NCBI RefSeq assembly: GCF_019242955.1
Contig: NZ_CP066129.1
Location: forward strand, 3,782,001-3,846,000
Length of the DNA stretch: 64,000 nt
Origin: Morganella morganii
GTDB taxonomy: Bacteria; Pseudomonadota; Gammaproteobacteria; Enterobacterales; Enterobacteriaceae
Direction of reading: 5' to 3'
Shown here: piece by piece, positions 51,428-64,000 of the stretch
Layout: every line of letters starts with the position of its first letter
Position numbering within the stretch: position 1 is the first letter of the stretch
The notes under the pieces: generated by a model
The model's database searches: none
The model's input: only the letters and a program-made list of their open reading frames with translations
Told to the model about the DNA's origin: nothing
Program-made: the position numbers and the translations under genes

Positions 51428-53362
51428 TTATGCGTCATTATTGGTACGACGGCGCGGTGCGGAGTTTCCGTCTTCACGGCGGAAGTTGCGGCGCTCGCCC
51501 TGCGGACGGCGATCGCTGTTACCACGGTCAGAACGCTCGCCGTCACGGCGGTTACCACCACCGAAACTGCGGCCGCCGTTACCACCACGGTCATTACCAC
51601 GATCATTACCGCCGCTGCGGCGTTCACGGTTAAACGGCTTCGCATCACCGACTAATGTCATGTTCATTGGTTTGTTCATAACACGGGTACGGGTGAAGTG
51701 CTGCAGCAGATCAGTCGGCATACCTTTCGGTAATTCGATAGTTGAGTGAGTATCAAACAGTTTGATGTTACCGATGTAACGGCTGTTGATATCCCCTTCG
51801 TTAGCAATCGCGCCCACAATGTGGCGGACTTCAACACCATCGGTACGGCCCACTTCAATGCGGTACAGTTCCATATCACCCACGTCACGGCGTTCACGGC
51901 GCGGTTCTGAACCACGCTCCGGACGATCACCGAAACGACTGTTACGATCATTGCGGTCATTGCGGTCATTACGGCGGCGATCATCACGATCGTTGAACTC
52001 ACGGCGCGGACGACGTGGTGCATCCGGCGGCAGGATCAGTTTGCGCTCACCTTCTGCCATTTTCAGCAGAACCGCAGCCAGGGTTTCCATATCGATATCG
52101 GCTTCAGACTCATCGCTGTCTGCCGGAACCAGTTTTTTCAGCAGTGCACGATACTGATCCAGGTTGCTGCTTTCCATTTCTGCATGGATAGTGGCAGCAA
52201 ATTTTTCCTGGCGGCGCTGGCTGATCATCTCTGCATCCGGTAATTCTACCTCAGGGATGGTCAGTTTCATGGTGCGTTCAATGTTACGCAGCAGGCGGCG
52301 TTCACGGTTTTCCACGAACAGCAGTGCGCGACCCGCACGACCTGCACGACCGGTACGGCCGATACGGTGAACGTAAGATTCCGCATCCATCGGGATATCG
52401 TAGTTAACAACCAGGCTGATACGCTCAACATCCAGACCACGGGCAGCAACGTCTGTTGCAATCAGGATATCCAGGCGGCCGTCTTTCAGGCGCTCCAGTG
52501 TCTGCTCACGCAGTGCCTGGTTCATGTCACCGTTCAGTGCTGCGCTGTTGTAGCCGTTACGCTCCAGCGTTTCTGCCACTTCCAGGGTCGCATTTTTGGT
52601 ACGGACGAAGATAATCGCCGCATCAAAATCTTCCGCTTCCAGGAAACGAACCAGTGCTTCGCTCTTACGTGCACCGTAAGCAGTCCAGTAGCTCTGGCTG
52701 ATGTCCGGACGGGTAGTCACGCTGCTCTGAATGCGCACTTCCTGCGGATCTTTCATGAAACGGCGGGTAATGCGGCGGATAGCTTCCGGCATGGTTGCAG
52801 AGAACAGCGCGGTCTGGTGATTTGCCGGGATCTGACTCATGATGGTTTCAACGTCTTCGATGAAGCCCATGCGCAGCATTTCATCTGCTTCGTCCAGAAC
52901 CAGACCTTTCAGGTTGGATAAATCCAGGGTGCCGCGTTTTAAGTGATCCAGCAGACGGCCCGGAGTCCCGACAACCACTTGTGGTCCCTGACGCAGAGCA
53001 CGTAACTGGACGTCATAACGCTGACCGCCGTACAGGGCGACCACATTCACGTTACGCATATGTTTGGAGAAATCAGTACAGGCTTCCGCAACCTGAACCG
53101 CTAATTCACGGGTCGGTGCCAGCACCAGAATCTGTGGTGCTCTCAGGTTCGGATCAATATTATTCAGTAATGGCAGGCCGAATGCCGCCGTTTTACCACT
53201 ACCTGTCTGTGCCATACCCAGGACATCACGTCCGGCAAGCAGGTGCGGAATACATTGTTGCTGGATCGGGGACGGCTTTTCGTAGCCCAGGTCGTCCAGT
53301 GCAGTCAAAATATCAGCTGATAAACCAATGTCAGCAAAAGAGATTTCAGTCTCAGTGGTCAT
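51428..53362 (-). CDS. deaD: DEAD-box RNA helicase DeaD/CsdA
   Basis: 644 residues from the ATG at 53362 ([20 protein letters not shown]), with GAGG upstream; the frame extends 45 bases further without support. Helicase motifs: [26 protein letters not shown] and [12 protein letters not shown] DbpA-type RNA-binding domain lies at about 480-550. The C-terminus is a long Arg/Gly/Asn/Asp-rich disordered tail with RGND and DRNDRN repeats. DeaD unwinds RNA in ribosome assembly and decay in the cold. yrbN overlaps its start. Confidence 0.98.
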   Translation of the reverse strand: MTTETEISFADIGLSADILTALDDLGYEKPSPIQQQCIPHLLAGRDVLGMAQTGSGKTAAFGLPLLNNIDPNLRAPQILVLAPTRELAVQVAEACTDFSKHMRNVNVVALYGGQRYDVQLRALRQGPQVVVGTPGRLLDHLKRGTLDLSNLKGLVLDEADEMLRMGFIEDVETIMSQIPANHQTALFSATMPEAIRRITRRFMKDPQEVRIQSSVTTRPDISQSYWTAYGARKSEALVRFLEAEDFDAAIIFVRTKNATLEVAETLERNGYNSAALNGDMNQALREQTLERLKDGRLDILIATDVAARGLDVERISLVVNYDIPMDAESYVHRIGRTGRAGRAGRALLFVENRERRLLRNIERTMKLTIPEVELPDAEMISQRRQEKFAATIHAEMESSNLDQYRALLKKLVPADSDESEADIDMETLAAVLLKMAEGERKLILPPDAPRRPRREFNDRDDRRRNDRNDRNDRNSRFGDRPERGSEPRRERRDVGDMELYRIEVGRTDGVEVRHIVGAIANEGDINSRYIGNIKLFDTHSTIELPKGMPTDLLQHFTRTRVMNKPMNMTLVGDAKPFNRERRSGGNDRGNDRGGNGGRSFGGGNRRDGERSDRGNSDRRPQGERRNFRREDGNSAPRRRTNNDA

Positions 53363-53432
53363 GTAAAGGTGCCTCATACAAAATGGCGGCCAGTCTACAC
53401 AACCCATCGGAAAGCATGTCGGTTGTTTTCAT
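53352..53432 (-). CDS. yrbN: YrbN small protein overlapping deaD start
   Basis: 26 residues ([20 protein letters not shown], then APLHDH). It matches the E. coli YrbN pattern D-x-LCRLAAI-x-x-EA and lies in the same place, between nlpI and deaD. Its stop (53352-53354) lies 11 bases inside deaD, so ribosomes ending there could restart at deaD, giving translational coupling. It is too short for most gene calls. Function beyond coupling is unknown. Confidence 0.85.
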   Translation of the reverse strand: MKTTDMLSDGLCRLAAILYEAPLHDH

Positions 53433-53534
53433 TTAAAAGTGTGAACTGGCTCAAATAAAATTATAAAACGAACAAAAATCCCCCCATCACTTCCGCGATG
53501 GTGAAAAATTAACGGGTTGAAGTGTGTTCGTCAG

Positions 53535-54422
53535 CTATTGTGGATCTGAATCCGTCAGGTCCTGTTCTTCATCACCTAACAGAGCTAATTCCAACAATGC
53601 GTAGCGGTGCTCAACGAAATTGTGTGCGTTGTTGGCAACCGTCAGCTTGAACAGCGTTTCAGCGCTGTCCGTATCCCCCAGACTCAGGTAGTATTTACCT
53701 AAATAGAAGTAGGTTTCACTGAGATGTTCAGCGAGCGAAGTGTTATCCGTTGAGAATTCCTTCAGCCGATCAAGCAGTGTCTTTTCACTGATGTCGCCGA
53801 GATAGAATTCAGCAATATTCCAGCCCCATTGTCCGCCTTTCGCCTGCTGATAGCGCTGACGTAAATCGGTCAGTGCTTTCTTCGGATCTATCTCTTTATC
53901 GGTGAGATAGAGCCACAGCGAGCGGAACGGATCGTTTGGATCATCCTGATAAAACGCCAGCAAATCATCCCGCGCTACCGGATACCTGCCCCCGTAATAC
54001 AGGGCAATACCGCGGTTCATACGCGCGTAGTTATAAGTTGGATCAAGCTCTAATACAGAATCATACGCTTCATAGGCAGCATCAAAGTTGCCTGCCTGCG
54101 TAAAATAAATGCCCAGGTAATTAAATATCTCCGGAATATCCGGACGCATTGATAACGCAACAGTAAAATCGTTACGCGCCAATGCACGCAATCCGAGGCT
54201 GTCGTACAACACACCACGCTGATAAAGCAGCTGGGCGTACTCATCCTCAGTTAATGACCGGCTTGCCAGTATTTGTTCCATTCGGGCGAGGATCACTTCC
54301 TGCTGTAATGATGGCTGCAGGGGTACTGCAAGTAAATCCCCGGAGTGCCATTTTTTACCGCTGCTGCATCCTGCGATAAAAATTATAGCTGCAATGCTCC
54401 ACCAACGCAGAAAAAAATTCAT
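53535..54422 (-). CDS. nlpI: NlpI outer-membrane lipoprotein
   Basis: 295 residues, E. coli NlpI 294. The lipobox is IAGC with Cys19. Four to five TPR helices follow (residues ~60-200: [20 protein letters not shown] and [20 protein letters not shown]). NlpI is an adaptor that brings the protease Prc to peptidoglycan endopeptidases such as MepS. It sits between pnp and deaD as in E. coli. Confidence 0.98.
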   Translation of the reverse strand: MNFFLRWWSIAAIIFIAGCSSGKKWHSGDLLAVPLQPSLQQEVILARMEQILASRSLTEDEYAQLLYQRGVLYDSLGLRALARNDFTVALSMRPDIPEIFNYLGIYFTQAGNFDAAYEAYDSVLELDPTYNYARMNRGIALYYGGRYPVARDDLLAFYQDDPNDPFRSLWLYLTDKEIDPKKALTDLRQRYQQAKGGQWGWNIAEFYLGDISEKTLLDRLKEFSTDNTSLAEHLSETYFYLGKYYLSLGDTDSAETLFKLTVANNAHNFVEHRYALLELALLGDEEQDLTDSDPQ

Positions 54423-54544
54423 TTCCTACTCCCGAAGTCAGATCCCTGAAAGGATAATCCTCTGACTGACAATAACCGAGTGCATTTTTGCTTTTTTTGC
54501 CGAATGGCGCCCTTTTTACAGGACGCCATGCCTTACGTCAAATT

Positions 54545-56701
54545 TTATTCAGCGTTATTTGCATCAGAGGTTGCATCTGAAGCCGGAGCAGCATCCTGAC
54601 TGACCGCTTCTTTCATGCTCAGGCGGATACGACCCTGACGGTCGATTTCCAGTACCTTAACCGGTACTTCCTGACCCATTTCCAGATAATCTGATACTTT
54701 TTCAACGCGTTTGTCAGCGATCTGAGAAATATGCACCAGACCTTCTTTACCGCCGCCGATAGCTACGAAAGCACCGAAATCAACGATACGGACAACTTTA
54801 CCGTTATAGATACGGCCGACTTCCACTTCTGCGGTAATTTCTTCGATACGGCGGATAGCCATTTTCGCTTTATCACCGTCAGTCGCAGCAATTTTCACAG
54901 TACCGTCATCTTCGATTTCGATAGTGGTGCCGGTTTCTTCGGTCAGGGCACGGATCACAGAACCGCCTTTACCGATAACGTCTTTGATCTTGTCCGGATT
55001 GATGCGGATGGTGTGGATGCGCGGTGCAAACTCAGAGATATCAGCACGTGGTGAGTTGATAGCCTGTTCCATCACGCCCAGGATGTGCAGACGCGCACCT
55101 TTAGCCTGATTCAGAGCCACCTGCATGATTTCGCTGGTGATACCTTCGATTTTGATATCCATCTGCAGGGCACTGATACCGTCACGGCTGCCCGCCACTT
55201 TAAAGTCCATATCGCCGAGGTGATCTTCATCACCGAGGATATCAGACAGAACCACGTATTTGTCGCCTTCTTTCACCAGACCCATCGCGATACCGGCAAC
55301 CGCTGATTTCACAGGAACACCTGCATCCATCAGTGCCAGAGATGCACCACAGACTGACGCCATAGAAGAAGAACCGTTGGATTCAGTGATTTCTGACACC
55401 ACACGTACGGTGTACGGGAATTCTTCCTGAGACGGCATCACTGCCAGCACACCACGTTTCGCCAGACGGCCGTGGCCGATTTCGCGGCGTTTCGGTGAAC
55501 CGACCATACCGGTTTCACCCACGCAGTACGGAGGGAAGTTGTAGTGGAACAGGAAGGTATCAGTGATTTCACCCATCACCTGATCCAGGGTCTGTGCATC
55601 ACGGGCAGTACCCAGAGTTGCTGTTACCAGCGCCTGAGTTTCGCCACGGGTGAACAGAGAAGAACCGTGGGTACGCGGCAGAACACCGGTGCGGACATCC
55701 AGTGCACGGACCATGTCTTTTTCACGGCCGTCGATACGCGGCTCGCCGTCCAGTACACGGGTACGGACAACCGATTTTTCAACCGCAGACAGGATGTCGC
55801 TGATTTCATGTTTCAGTTCGCTGGTCAGCTCTTCACCGCGTGCGGCAAATTCAGCTTCCAGTGCGCTGATGGTTGCATCTTTGATGATATCAACCTGCGC
55901 ATAACGATCCTGTTTCTCAGTGATACGGTAAGCATCACCCAGGGCTTTTTCAGCCAGCTCAGCAACGCGGTCATGCAGAGTCTGATTAACAGGCTCAGGC
56001 TGCCAGTCCCATTTAGGTTTACCGGCTTCAGCTGCCAGTGCGTTGATATTTTCGATAACAATCTGCTGCTGCTCGTGACCGAACACGACCGCACCCAGCA
56101 TTTGTTCTTCAGTCAGCAGCTGCGCTTCTGATTCAACCATCAGAACCGCACCTTTGGTACCGGCAACAACCAGATCCAGCTTGCTTACCGCTAATTCGTC
56201 AGTGGTCGGGTTCAGAACATACTGGTCATTGATGAAACCAACACGTGCCGCACCAATCGGGCCGTTGAACGGAATACCGGACAGTGCCAGCGCCGCTGAG
56301 GCACCGATCATTGCCACGATATCCGGGTTAATCTGCGGGTTCACAGATACCACGGTTGCGATGATCTGAACTTCGTTCAGGAAACCTTCCGGGAACAGAG
56401 GACGTAACGGACGGTCAATCAGACGTGCGATCAGGGTTTCGCCTTCGCCCGGACGGCCTTCACGACGGAAGAAACTTCCCGGAATACGGCCGGCAGCGTA
56501 AGTACGCTCCTGATAGTTTACGGTCAGCGGGAAGAAGTCCTGGCCCGGTTTCATTTTTTTCTGGCCGACAACGGTAACGAATACCGCGGTGTCGTCCATG
56601 TTAACCATTACAGCTGCTGTCGCCTGACGGGCCATCATGCCGGTTTCAATAGTGACAGTGTGCTGACCATACTGGAATTTACGGATTGTCGGATTTAACA
56701 A
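54545..56701 (-). CDS. pnp: polynucleotide phosphorylase
   Basis: 718 residues, E. coli 711. Phosphorolytic 3'-5' exoribonuclease and degradosome subunit. Two RNase PH domains (~1-240 and ~310-545) are joined by a helical linker. A KH domain ([20 protein letters not shown], ~555-615) and an S1 domain ([20 protein letters not shown], ~620-690) follow. The first-step catalytic residues in the second PH domain ([16 protein letters not shown]) are intact. The upstream leader has an RNase III-type hairpin, the basis of PNPase autoregulation in E. coli. Confidence 0.98.
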   Translation of the reverse strand: MLNPTIRKFQYGQHTVTIETGMMARQATAAVMVNMDDTAVFVTVVGQKKMKPGQDFFPLTVNYQERTYAAGRIPGSFFRREGRPGEGETLIARLIDRPLRPLFPEGFLNEVQIIATVVSVNPQINPDIVAMIGASAALALSGIPFNGPIGAARVGFINDQYVLNPTTDELAVSKLDLVVAGTKGAVLMVESEAQLLTEEQMLGAVVFGHEQQQIVIENINALAAEAGKPKWDWQPEPVNQTLHDRVAELAEKALGDAYRITEKQDRYAQVDIIKDATISALEAEFAARGEELTSELKHEISDILSAVEKSVVRTRVLDGEPRIDGREKDMVRALDVRTGVLPRTHGSSLFTRGETQALVTATLGTARDAQTLDQVMGEITDTFLFHYNFPPYCVGETGMVGSPKRREIGHGRLAKRGVLAVMPSQEEFPYTVRVVSEITESNGSSSMASVCGASLALMDAGVPVKSAVAGIAMGLVKEGDKYVVLSDILGDEDHLGDMDFKVAGSRDGISALQMDIKIEGITSEIMQVALNQAKGARLHILGVMEQAINSPRADISEFAPRIHTIRINPDKIKDVIGKGGSVIRALTEETGTTIEIEDDGTVKIAATDGDKAKMAIRRIEEITAEVEVGRIYNGKVVRIVDFGAFVAIGGGKEGLVHISQIADKRVEKVSDYLEMGQEVPVKVLEIDRQGRIRLSMKEAVSQDAAPASDATSDANNAE

Positions 56702-56768
56702 AATAATATCCTTCTGGGTCTCTCACCCCGGCAGGGGTAAGTAGTGAAATGGTTCCTTCAGATACATC

Positions 56769-56826
56769 CTCGCGACTAATGACAACCTTTTCCTTCTGCC
56801 GGAAAGTGCTCTCATTAGCCGCGCGA
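56769..56826 (-). promoter_or_regulatory. pnp leader stem-loop (RNase III type)
   Basis: CTAATGA near 56776-56782 pairs with TCATTAG at 56812-56818, extended by CGCG arms on both sides, in the rpsO-pnp gap. In E. coli RNase III cuts the equivalent hairpin, and PNPase then destabilises its own message. Confidence 0.75.
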
Positions 56827-56886
56827 ATAGCTGTACCGAAGAATCGTTATTATTGCGGCAACAGCTCAATAGCCGCATTCAGAAGA

Positions 56887-56907
56887 AAAGGGGCCGTCGG
56901 CCCCTTT
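56887..56907 (-). terminator. rpsO terminator
   Basis: On the minus strand AAAGGGGCC-GAC-GGCCCCTTT followed by a T-rich tail, 20 bp after the rpsO stop. Confidence 0.9.
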
Positions 56908-56926
56908 CCACTGAAACTTGTCTGAA

Positions 56927-57196
56927 TTAGCGACGCAGGCCCAGACGCTCAAGAATTGAGGTGTAGCTTGCTAAATCTTTGCCTTTCAGATAGTTCAGGA
57001 GCTTACGACGCTGAGCTACCATGCGCAGCAGACCACGACGGCTGTGGTGATCTTTTTTGTGCTCAGAAAAGTGACCTTGCAGGTGATTGATCTGTGCAGT
57101 CAGCAGCGCGATCTGAACTTCGCTTGAACCGGTGTCGTTTTCGCCACGACCGAAATCAGCGACAATTTTCGCTTTAGCTTCAGTGCTTAGAGACAT
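56927..57196 (-). CDS. rpsO: 30S ribosomal protein S15
   Basis: 89 residues, as in E. coli. It binds 16S rRNA and helps start assembly of the platform. The conserved [20 protein letters not shown] and [20 protein letters not shown] are present. Located between truB and pnp. Confidence 0.99.
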   Translation of the reverse strand: MSLSTEAKAKIVADFGRGENDTGSSEVQIALLTAQINHLQGHFSEHKKDHHSRRGLLRMVAQRRKLLNYLKGKDLASYTSILERLGLRR

Positions 57197-57317
57197 AATA
57201 GAACTCCAAATATACTTTGATTAATAAAATTGAGTGCCGATCTCTAATTCAGCATCTCAGGGAAATTGCCGCGTTATTCTACGCCGCCTGCGCCCTGAAC
57301 GCAAGATGCGGCGATGC

Positions 57318-58262
57318 TTATTCGGTGTATTCCACAACAAGGCGGCGTGGTGCCACCAGCCCGTCATCACTGATCACTGCAAGACCGATAAAACGGTCTT
57401 CGTCACCCTGTGTCACGCGGGTTAGTGTCTGTGGTGCCAGTTCGTGCGGCGCCCGTACCGGCTGTCCCAGCTTAAAATATCCGGCGGTCACATCCGTCAG
57501 GTTCACCTGCGGGAAATGTGACACAGCGGTATCCATCGGCAGTAACAACGGGTCCAGCGCGGTTTCCAGCGGTGTTTCTGATTCATCCGCGACCCGGCGC
57601 ATTTCCTGAAGCTGCTCCAGTGTCACCATCCGTTCTGACGGATACGTGGCCACCTGCAACCGGCGCAGCATGATCACATGTGCCCCGCAGCCAAGCTTTT
57701 CACCGAGATCATCAATAATAGTGCGGATATAAGTGCCTTTCGAGCAGTGGATTTCCAGCTCCAGCTCATCCCCTTCATGGCGGATAAACAGCAGTTCATA
57801 CACCGTGATCGGGCGGGCTTCCCGCTCTATGGTGATCCCTTTGCGGGCATATTCGTACAGCGGACGTCCCTGATGCTTGAGAGCAGAATACATGGACGGC
57901 ACCTGCATGGTATCGCCCCTGAATGACTCCAGGGCGGCCGCAAGCTGTTCCGCAGTGAATGTCAGCGGGCGCTCACTGATAACCTCACCATGCGAGTCTG
58001 AGGTATCTGTACGCTGTCCCAGACGGGCAATCACACGGTAACGTTTGTCGGAATCCAGCAGAAACTGCGAAAATTTGGTCGCTTCACCGAGGCAGACCGG
58101 CAGCATACCAGTCGCCAGCGGATCGAGCGCGCCGGTGTGACCGGCTTTACTGGCATTAAACAGACGGCGGACCTTCTGTAATGCATCATTGGATGAAATG
58201 TCCTGCGGTTTGTCCAGCAGCACAATGCCGTTGATTTCACGGCCACGACGACGGCGTGCCAT
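57318..58262 (-). CDS. truB: tRNA pseudouridine-55 synthase
   Basis: 314 residues from the ATG at 58262, which shares its A with the rbfA stop (TGATG). TruB converts U55 of tRNAs to pseudouridine and also aids folding. The catalytic Asp is in [19 protein letters not shown]. The C-terminal PUA-like domain (about residues 250-314) is present. Part of the infB operon. Confidence 0.98.
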   Translation of the reverse strand: MARRRRGREINGIVLLDKPQDISSNDALQKVRRLFNASKAGHTGALDPLATGMLPVCLGEATKFSQFLLDSDKRYRVIARLGQRTDTSDSHGEVISERPLTFTAEQLAAALESFRGDTMQVPSMYSALKHQGRPLYEYARKGITIEREARPITVYELLFIRHEGDELELEIHCSKGTYIRTIIDDLGEKLGCGAHVIMLRRLQVATYPSERMVTLEQLQEMRRVADESETPLETALDPLLLPMDTAVSHFPQVNLTDVTAGYFKLGQPVRAPHELAPQTLTRVTQGDEDRFIGLAVISDDGLVAPRRLVVEYTE

Positions 58263-58672
58263 CAATTACCCTCTTTGTCGTCCGCAGATTTACGCATATC
58301 CTGGTCATGTTTGATCACATCAGACACCAGGTTGGACATACGCATCCCTTCGACCAGAGAACTGTCATATTCAAATTTCAGTTCCGGGATAATGCGCAGA
58401 CGCATCTCTTTCCCTAACAGGGAACGGATGTAGCCGGAAATATCATTTAATACTTTAATGCCGGTTTTCACCTGTTCAGAGTTATGGTCTTCATCCATAA
58501 AGTTCAGAAAGGTGACAAATACTGTGGCATAGGCCATATCGCGGGATAAATCCACACCCGATACGGTTACCATACCCACACGGGGATCTTTAATTTCACG
58601 CTGCAGGATAATCGCAATTTCTTTCTGAATTTCCTGTGAAACGCGCTGAGTACGGCTGAATTCTCGTGCCAT
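58262..58672 (-). CDS. rbfA: ribosome-binding factor A
   Basis: 136 residues from the ATG at 58672 ([20 protein letters not shown]); a frame ten residues longer is not supported. KH-fold protein for 30S maturation and cold adaptation. Conserved stretches include [20 protein letters not shown] and [17 protein letters not shown]. Overlaps truB. Confidence 0.98.
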   Translation of the reverse strand: MAREFSRTQRVSQEIQKEIAIILQREIKDPRVGMVTVSGVDLSRDMAYATVFVTFLNFMDEDHNSEQVKTGIKVLNDISGYIRSLLGKEMRLRIIPELKFEYDSSLVEGMRMSNLVSDVIKHDQDMRKSADDKEGN

Positions 58673-58744
58673 AGTTTCTCTCCTGAAAATTCGGGGGGCC
58701 ATAAGCCCCCCAATTATATCATGTTATGTCATACCGTCAGGTGA

Positions 58745-61477
58745 TCAGATAGTACGTTTGACTTCAATCACCTGGAAGACTTCAATCATGTCGCCCGGGC
58801 GGACATCATTGTAGTTCTTGACACCGATACCACATTCCATCCCGTTACGGACTTCAGCGACGTCATCTTTGAAGCGGCGCAGAGATTCCAGCTCGCCTTC
58901 ATAGATAACCACGTTGTCACGCAGAACGCGGATTGGGTTGTTACGTTTGATAGTCCCTTCAGTCACCATACAACCGGCGATTGCACCGAATTTCGGTGAA
59001 CGGAACACATCACGGACTTCTGCCAGACCCATGATTTCCTGTTTGAATTCCGGCGCCAGCATCCCGCTCATTGCCTGTTTGATTTCATCAATCAGGCTGT
59101 AGATAACGGAATAGTAACGCAGGTCAACGCTTTCGCTTTCAATCAGGCGGCGTGCTGATGCATCCGCACGGACGTTAAAGCCAAGGATAATCGCGTTGGA
59201 TGCCGCAGCCAGTGTGGCGTCAGTTTCAGTGATACCACCGACACCGGAACCGATGATTTTCACTTTGACTTCGTCAGTCGACAGTTTCATCAGTGAATCG
59301 GTGATAGCTTCACAGGTACCCTGAACATCGGTTTTCAGAACGATGTTCAGCTCAGAAACCTTACCGCTTTCCATGTTGGCAAACATGTTTTCCAGTTTGG
59401 CTTTCTGCTGGCGGGCCAGTTTGACATCACGGAATTTACCCTGACGATAGAGTGCCACTTCGCGGGCTTTCTTCTCGTCACGGACAACAGTGGCTTCATC
59501 ACCGGCAGATGGTACGTTGGACAGACCCAGGATTTCCACCGGAATAGACGGACCCGCTTCGGTGATATCCTGACCCAGTTCGTTACGCATCGCACGGATA
59601 CGGCCGTATTCAAAGCCGCACAGGACGATATCGCCTTTGTTCAGTGTACCGCTCTGTACCAGGATAGTCGCGACCGGACCACGGCCTTTATCGAGGTAAG
59701 ATTCGATAACCACACCGCTTGCCATACCCGCACGTACTGCTTTCAGTTCGAGAACTTCAGCCTGGAGCAGGATAGCGTCGAGCAGATCGTCGATACCGAT
59801 ACCTTTCTTCGCGGAAACGCTGATGAACTGAGTCTCACCGCCCCACTCTTCAGAAAGGATGCCGTACTGAGACAGTTCATTACGTACGCGATCCGGATCG
59901 GCTTCCGGTTTATCAATTTTGTTCACCGCAACCACAACCGGCACACCGGCTGCTTTCGCATGCTGGATAGCTTCGATAGTCTGCGGCATCACGCCATCGT
60001 CCGCTGCAACCACCAGAACAACGATATCCGTTGCCTGCGCACCACGGGCACGCATGGAGGTAAACGCGGCGTGTCCCGGAGTATCCAGGAACGTGATAGC
60101 GCCTTTATCGGTAGTCACATGATATGCACCGATATGCTGGGTAATACCGCCCGCTTCGCCGGAGGCGACTTTGGTGGAACGGATATAGTCCAGTAATGAG
60201 GTTTTACCGTGGTCAACGTGACCCATGATGGTAACAACCGGTGCACGCGGCTCAGCCTGAGTTTCGCCCATATCACGGTCATTCAGGATCGCTTCTTCCA
60301 GCTCGTTCTCACGGCGCAGGATAACTTTGTGACCCATTTCCTCGGCAACCAGCTGTGCGGTTTCCTGGTCAATCACCTGGTTGATAGTCGCCATCGCGCC
60401 CATCTTCATCATGGTTTTAATGACCTGAGAACCTTTCACTGCCATCTTGTTGGCTAATTCACCAACAGTGATGGTTTCACCGATAACCACATCACGGGTA
60501 ACCGCTGCAACCGGCTTGTTAAAGCTCTGCTGCAGTGAGCTGCCTTTACGCTGTTTCTTACCGCGCGGCAGTTGCGCACGGGCTTCTTCGCGATCGGCTT
60601 TCTCAGAGTGACGGTTGTTTTTCTTCTGGCGGACGTTTTTCGCGCCACGGCCGCGGCCGCGGTTATCGCCTTCAACTTTCGCATCACTTTCATCTTCCGC
60701 CTCACGGGCGTGAGCAGAGGTGGTGGTGTGATAGTCCGCGCTTTCAGTTTCTTCGCTGACAGGAGCAGACCATTTCTCGCCGTTTTCTTCGGCCAGACGG
60801 CGTGCTTCTTCTGCTGCACGTTTTACTTCAGCTTCGAGTTTGCGCTGCTGTTCTTCTTCAGCTTTGCGTTTGATTTCAGCGGCTTCGGCTTCGCGGCGCA
60901 CTTTTTCGCTGTTTTCCCGGGTATCAGCCGGGGCTGATTTCGCTTTATTTTCTTTCACGTTATTCTTTTCCGCTGCTTCACGCTTAGCCGGTTCTGCCGC
61001 TTGTTCAGTTACTTTCGCTGCTGCCGCTTCGCGTTTTGCCTTTTCTTCAGCCTCACGTTTGGCTTGCGCCTCTTGTCTGGCTTTTTCTTCGGCTTCACGA
61101 CGGGCCTGCTCTTCAGCTTCGCGTCTTGCCTGCTCTTCCGCTTCACGCTGTGCCTGCTCTTCCGCGGCTTTTGCCTGTTCAGCGGCATCGCGGTTTACAT
61201 ATGTGCGTTTTTTGCGGACTTCAATATTAACCGATTTGCTCTTGCCACCGGTTACCGGAACACTCAGCGTACTGCGAGTTTTGCGCTGAAGTGTTAATTT
61301 ACCCGGCTGACTTGCCCCGCCTTGCTCGCGGTTCAGATGGGCCAGCAGGGCCTCTTTCTCTTGCTGGGAAACGTTATCAGACGCCGTTTTGTTGATGCCG
61401 GCATCAGCAAACTGCTGTACCAGGCGCTCTACGGATGTCTGAATTTCGTCTGCCAGTGATTTTACCGATTCTGTCAT
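58745..61477 (-). CDS. infB: translation initiation factor IF-2
   Basis: 910 residues, E. coli IF2-1 890. Two IF2 N-terminal domains flank a long Ala/Glu/Arg coiled-coil with EEQARREA-type repeats (about residues 100-240). The GTPase domain follows, with G1 GHVDHGKT, G3 DTPGHAAF, G4 NKID and G5 SAKKG. The C-terminal domains bind initiator tRNA. The repeat-rich segment is the part that varies in length between relatives. It is in the nusA-infB operon, with metY for its tRNA upstream. Confidence 0.99.
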   Translation of the reverse strand: MTESVKSLADEIQTSVERLVQQFADAGINKTASDNVSQQEKEALLAHLNREQGGASQPGKLTLQRKTRSTLSVPVTGGKSKSVNIEVRKKRTYVNRDAAEQAKAAEEQAQREAEEQARREAEEQARREAEEKARQEAQAKREAEEKAKREAAAAKVTEQAAEPAKREAAEKNNVKENKAKSAPADTRENSEKVRREAEAAEIKRKAEEEQQRKLEAEVKRAAEEARRLAEENGEKWSAPVSEETESADYHTTTSAHAREAEDESDAKVEGDNRGRGRGAKNVRQKKNNRHSEKADREEARAQLPRGKKQRKGSSLQQSFNKPVAAVTRDVVIGETITVGELANKMAVKGSQVIKTMMKMGAMATINQVIDQETAQLVAEEMGHKVILRRENELEEAILNDRDMGETQAEPRAPVVTIMGHVDHGKTSLLDYIRSTKVASGEAGGITQHIGAYHVTTDKGAITFLDTPGHAAFTSMRARGAQATDIVVLVVAADDGVMPQTIEAIQHAKAAGVPVVVAVNKIDKPEADPDRVRNELSQYGILSEEWGGETQFISVSAKKGIGIDDLLDAILLQAEVLELKAVRAGMASGVVIESYLDKGRGPVATILVQSGTLNKGDIVLCGFEYGRIRAMRNELGQDITEAGPSIPVEILGLSNVPSAGDEATVVRDEKKAREVALYRQGKFRDVKLARQQKAKLENMFANMESGKVSELNIVLKTDVQGTCEAITDSLMKLSTDEVKVKIIGSGVGGITETDATLAAASNAIILGFNVRADASARRLIESESVDLRYYSVIYSLIDEIKQAMSGMLAPEFKQEIMGLAEVRDVFRSPKFGAIAGCMVTEGTIKRNNPIRVLRDNVVIYEGELESLRRFKDDVAEVRNGMECGIGVKNYNDVRPGDMIEVFQVIEVKRTI

Positions 61478-61498
61478 GCTGCTCCTTCCCGCTACAAA

Positions 61499-63031
<1,533 letters not shown>

Positions 63032-63036
63032 TTATA

Positions 63037-63489
63037 TTAAAAGTGGGGTACCAGGTTAGCTTTCTGGATGTTGCCAAGTGCGAACACTTCGTTTTTGCCA
63101 TCCACTGTAACCGTGATCATTTCACCGTCAACGGCTTTGATAATACCCTGCCATCTGCGACGGTTCTGCATTGCGATTCGTAAAGTCAGTGAGACTTCCT
63201 CACCGGTAAACCGCTGATAATGTTCTGCCGTAAATAACGGTCGCTCCATACCCGGAGATGAAACCTCAAGGTTATAAACGGTCGTAATAGGATCTTCAAC
63301 ATCAAGAACGGCACTGACCTGGTGGCTCACGTCCGCGCAATCATCAACAGTGATACCCTCTTCACTATCAATAAAAATACGCAGTGTTGACACGCGGCCG
63401 CGGATAAACTCCACGCCGACAAGCTCAAAACCGAGTGCTTCGACAGGTGCAGTGACCATCTCTGTTAATTTCTGCTCTAATGTGGACAA
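63037..63489 (-). CDS. rimP: ribosome maturation factor RimP
   Basis: 150 residues with a TTG start at 63489, reading [20 protein letters not shown]; this matches the E. coli length and N-terminus. A GGGGGTGG tract precedes it. The longer frame upstream crosses the metY terminator and is not credible. RimP helps early 30S assembly. First gene of the nusA-infB operon. Confidence 0.96.
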   Translation of the reverse strand: MSTLEQKLTEMVTAPVEALGFELVGVEFIRGRVSTLRIFIDSEEGITVDDCADVSHQVSAVLDVEDPITTVYNLEVSSPGMERPLFTAEHYQRFTGEEVSLTLRIAMQNRRRWQGIIKAVDGEMITVTVDGKNEVFALGNIQKANLVPHF

Positions 63490-63548
63490 GACCACCCCCG
63501 GGACATAAAAAAAGGGCATAACGCCCAGTATCTCTGTTGACTGATAAC

Positions 63549-63570
63549 AAAAAACCCCGAAATTTCGGGG
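63549..63570 (-). terminator. terminator between metY and rimP
   Basis: CCCCGAAATTTCGGGG is a perfect 16-base palindrome followed on the minus strand by six T. It would end the tRNA transcript or attenuate read-through into rimP. Confidence 0.88.
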
Positions 63571-63685
63571 CTTTATGCAACTGGACCCTGTGTACATCAC
63601 ACTTCTTAATCTTTTTTCCAAATCAGGGATAACGTAAGAGTTGTTGATACAATCAACATTGGAAAAAACGATTTGTTATAAGAAG

Positions 63686-63762
<77 letters not shown>

Positions 63763-63819
63763 TTCGAAACGTGAAAAATTCTACGCTGATCACCTGCAAA
63801 ACGCAAGTGTGAAACTAAA

Positions 63820-63909
63820 TGGTGCCGAGGACGGGACTTGAACCCGTACGCCCGTTTTGTAGGCACTACCACCTCAAGGTAGCGTGTATACCAATTTCAC
63901 CACCTCGGC
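63820..63909 (-). tRNA. leuU: tRNA-Leu (anticodon GAG)
   Basis: 90 bases starting GCCGAGGTGGTGAAATTGG. The anticodon arm is CTACC-TTGAGGT-GGTAG, giving GAG. It has a long class II variable arm and an encoded CCA. It lies 57 bp upstream of metY, as leuU does in E. coli. Confidence 0.97.
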
Positions 63910-64000
63910 ACTGAACTGCTCTTTTTTACGGGACTGACTGATGGTGTGTATCAATCCCGTTTAAAACTTTTACTTCAGACTTGCAACAATCAGCGCGGAA

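Noticed and set aside
51440-52000. Short repeats with a CRISPR-like look
   Set aside because: They are the Arg/Asn/Asp/Gly-rich tail codons of deaD, with no regular repeat-spacer structure.
60572-61297. Long open frames antisense to infB
   Set aside because: Caused by the biased Ala/Glu/Arg repeat codons of IF-2; Phe/Ser-rich products with no independent support.

Overview
The window reads as a chromosomal segment of an enterobacterium, most likely Morganella (family Morganellaceae). The core gene blocks are those of Enterobacterales, such as metY-rimP-nusA-infB-rbfA-truB-rpsO-pnp-nlpI-yrbN-deaD and lptG/lptF-pepA-holC-valS-yjgM-rraB-argF-pyrLBI-ridA. Base composition of the core looks close to 50% GC, which fits Morganella better than the AT-rich Proteus and Providencia. 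The species call is an inference.

Region 1 (1-11.5 kb) is accessory DNA next to a tRNA-Leu(CAA) gene of leuX type. It holds a HipBA toxin-antitoxin pair, an unknown membrane protein, a long non-coding stretch with inverted repeats, and a replication/recombination module. That module has a tyrosine recombinase, an AlpA-like regulator, a zinc-ribbon primase fused to a RepA-type ATPase, and a small winged-helix-like ORF. An array of GTGGGGGA motifs follows, then an AT-rich PD-(D/E)XK/DUF4268 cargo gene and a P4-type integrase facing the tRNA. The far end of the island was not found.

Region 2 (11.5-29.6 kb) is mostly core. It contains ampH, an RNA-repair unit (rtcR divergent from rtcB-rlaP with a clear sigma54 promoter), LPS export (lptF/lptG), pepA, holC, valS, rraB, argF with two ARG boxes, and pyrL-pyrB-pyrI with its UTP-sensing start and attenuator, then ridA.

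Region 3 (29.6-37.4 kb) holds a chemoreceptor gene broken at an A10 tract, a divergent TetR/MFS pair with two operators, and the anaerobic ribonucleotide reductase genes nrdD-nrdG behind FNR-like and NrdR-like sites. It ends with yhbP and a small YdgH/BhsA-type periplasmic protein. Here a block that is near 96 min in E. coli joins one that is near 71 min.

Region 4 (37.6-51.4 kb) has yhbQ, yhbS and the oxygen-independent ubiquinone genes ubiT, ubiU and ubiV, followed by lineage-specific DNA before deaD. That DNA contains a RidA-family gene, two Sel1-repeat periplasmic paralogues, an orphan T6SS Hcp, an unknown membrane protein, an ABC-2 exporter lacking its ATPase, and the BtsS/BtsR pyruvate two-component system.

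Region 5 (51.4-64 kb) is the conserved translation/RNA-decay superoperon on the minus strand, ending with initiator tRNA-Met and tRNA-Leu(GAG).
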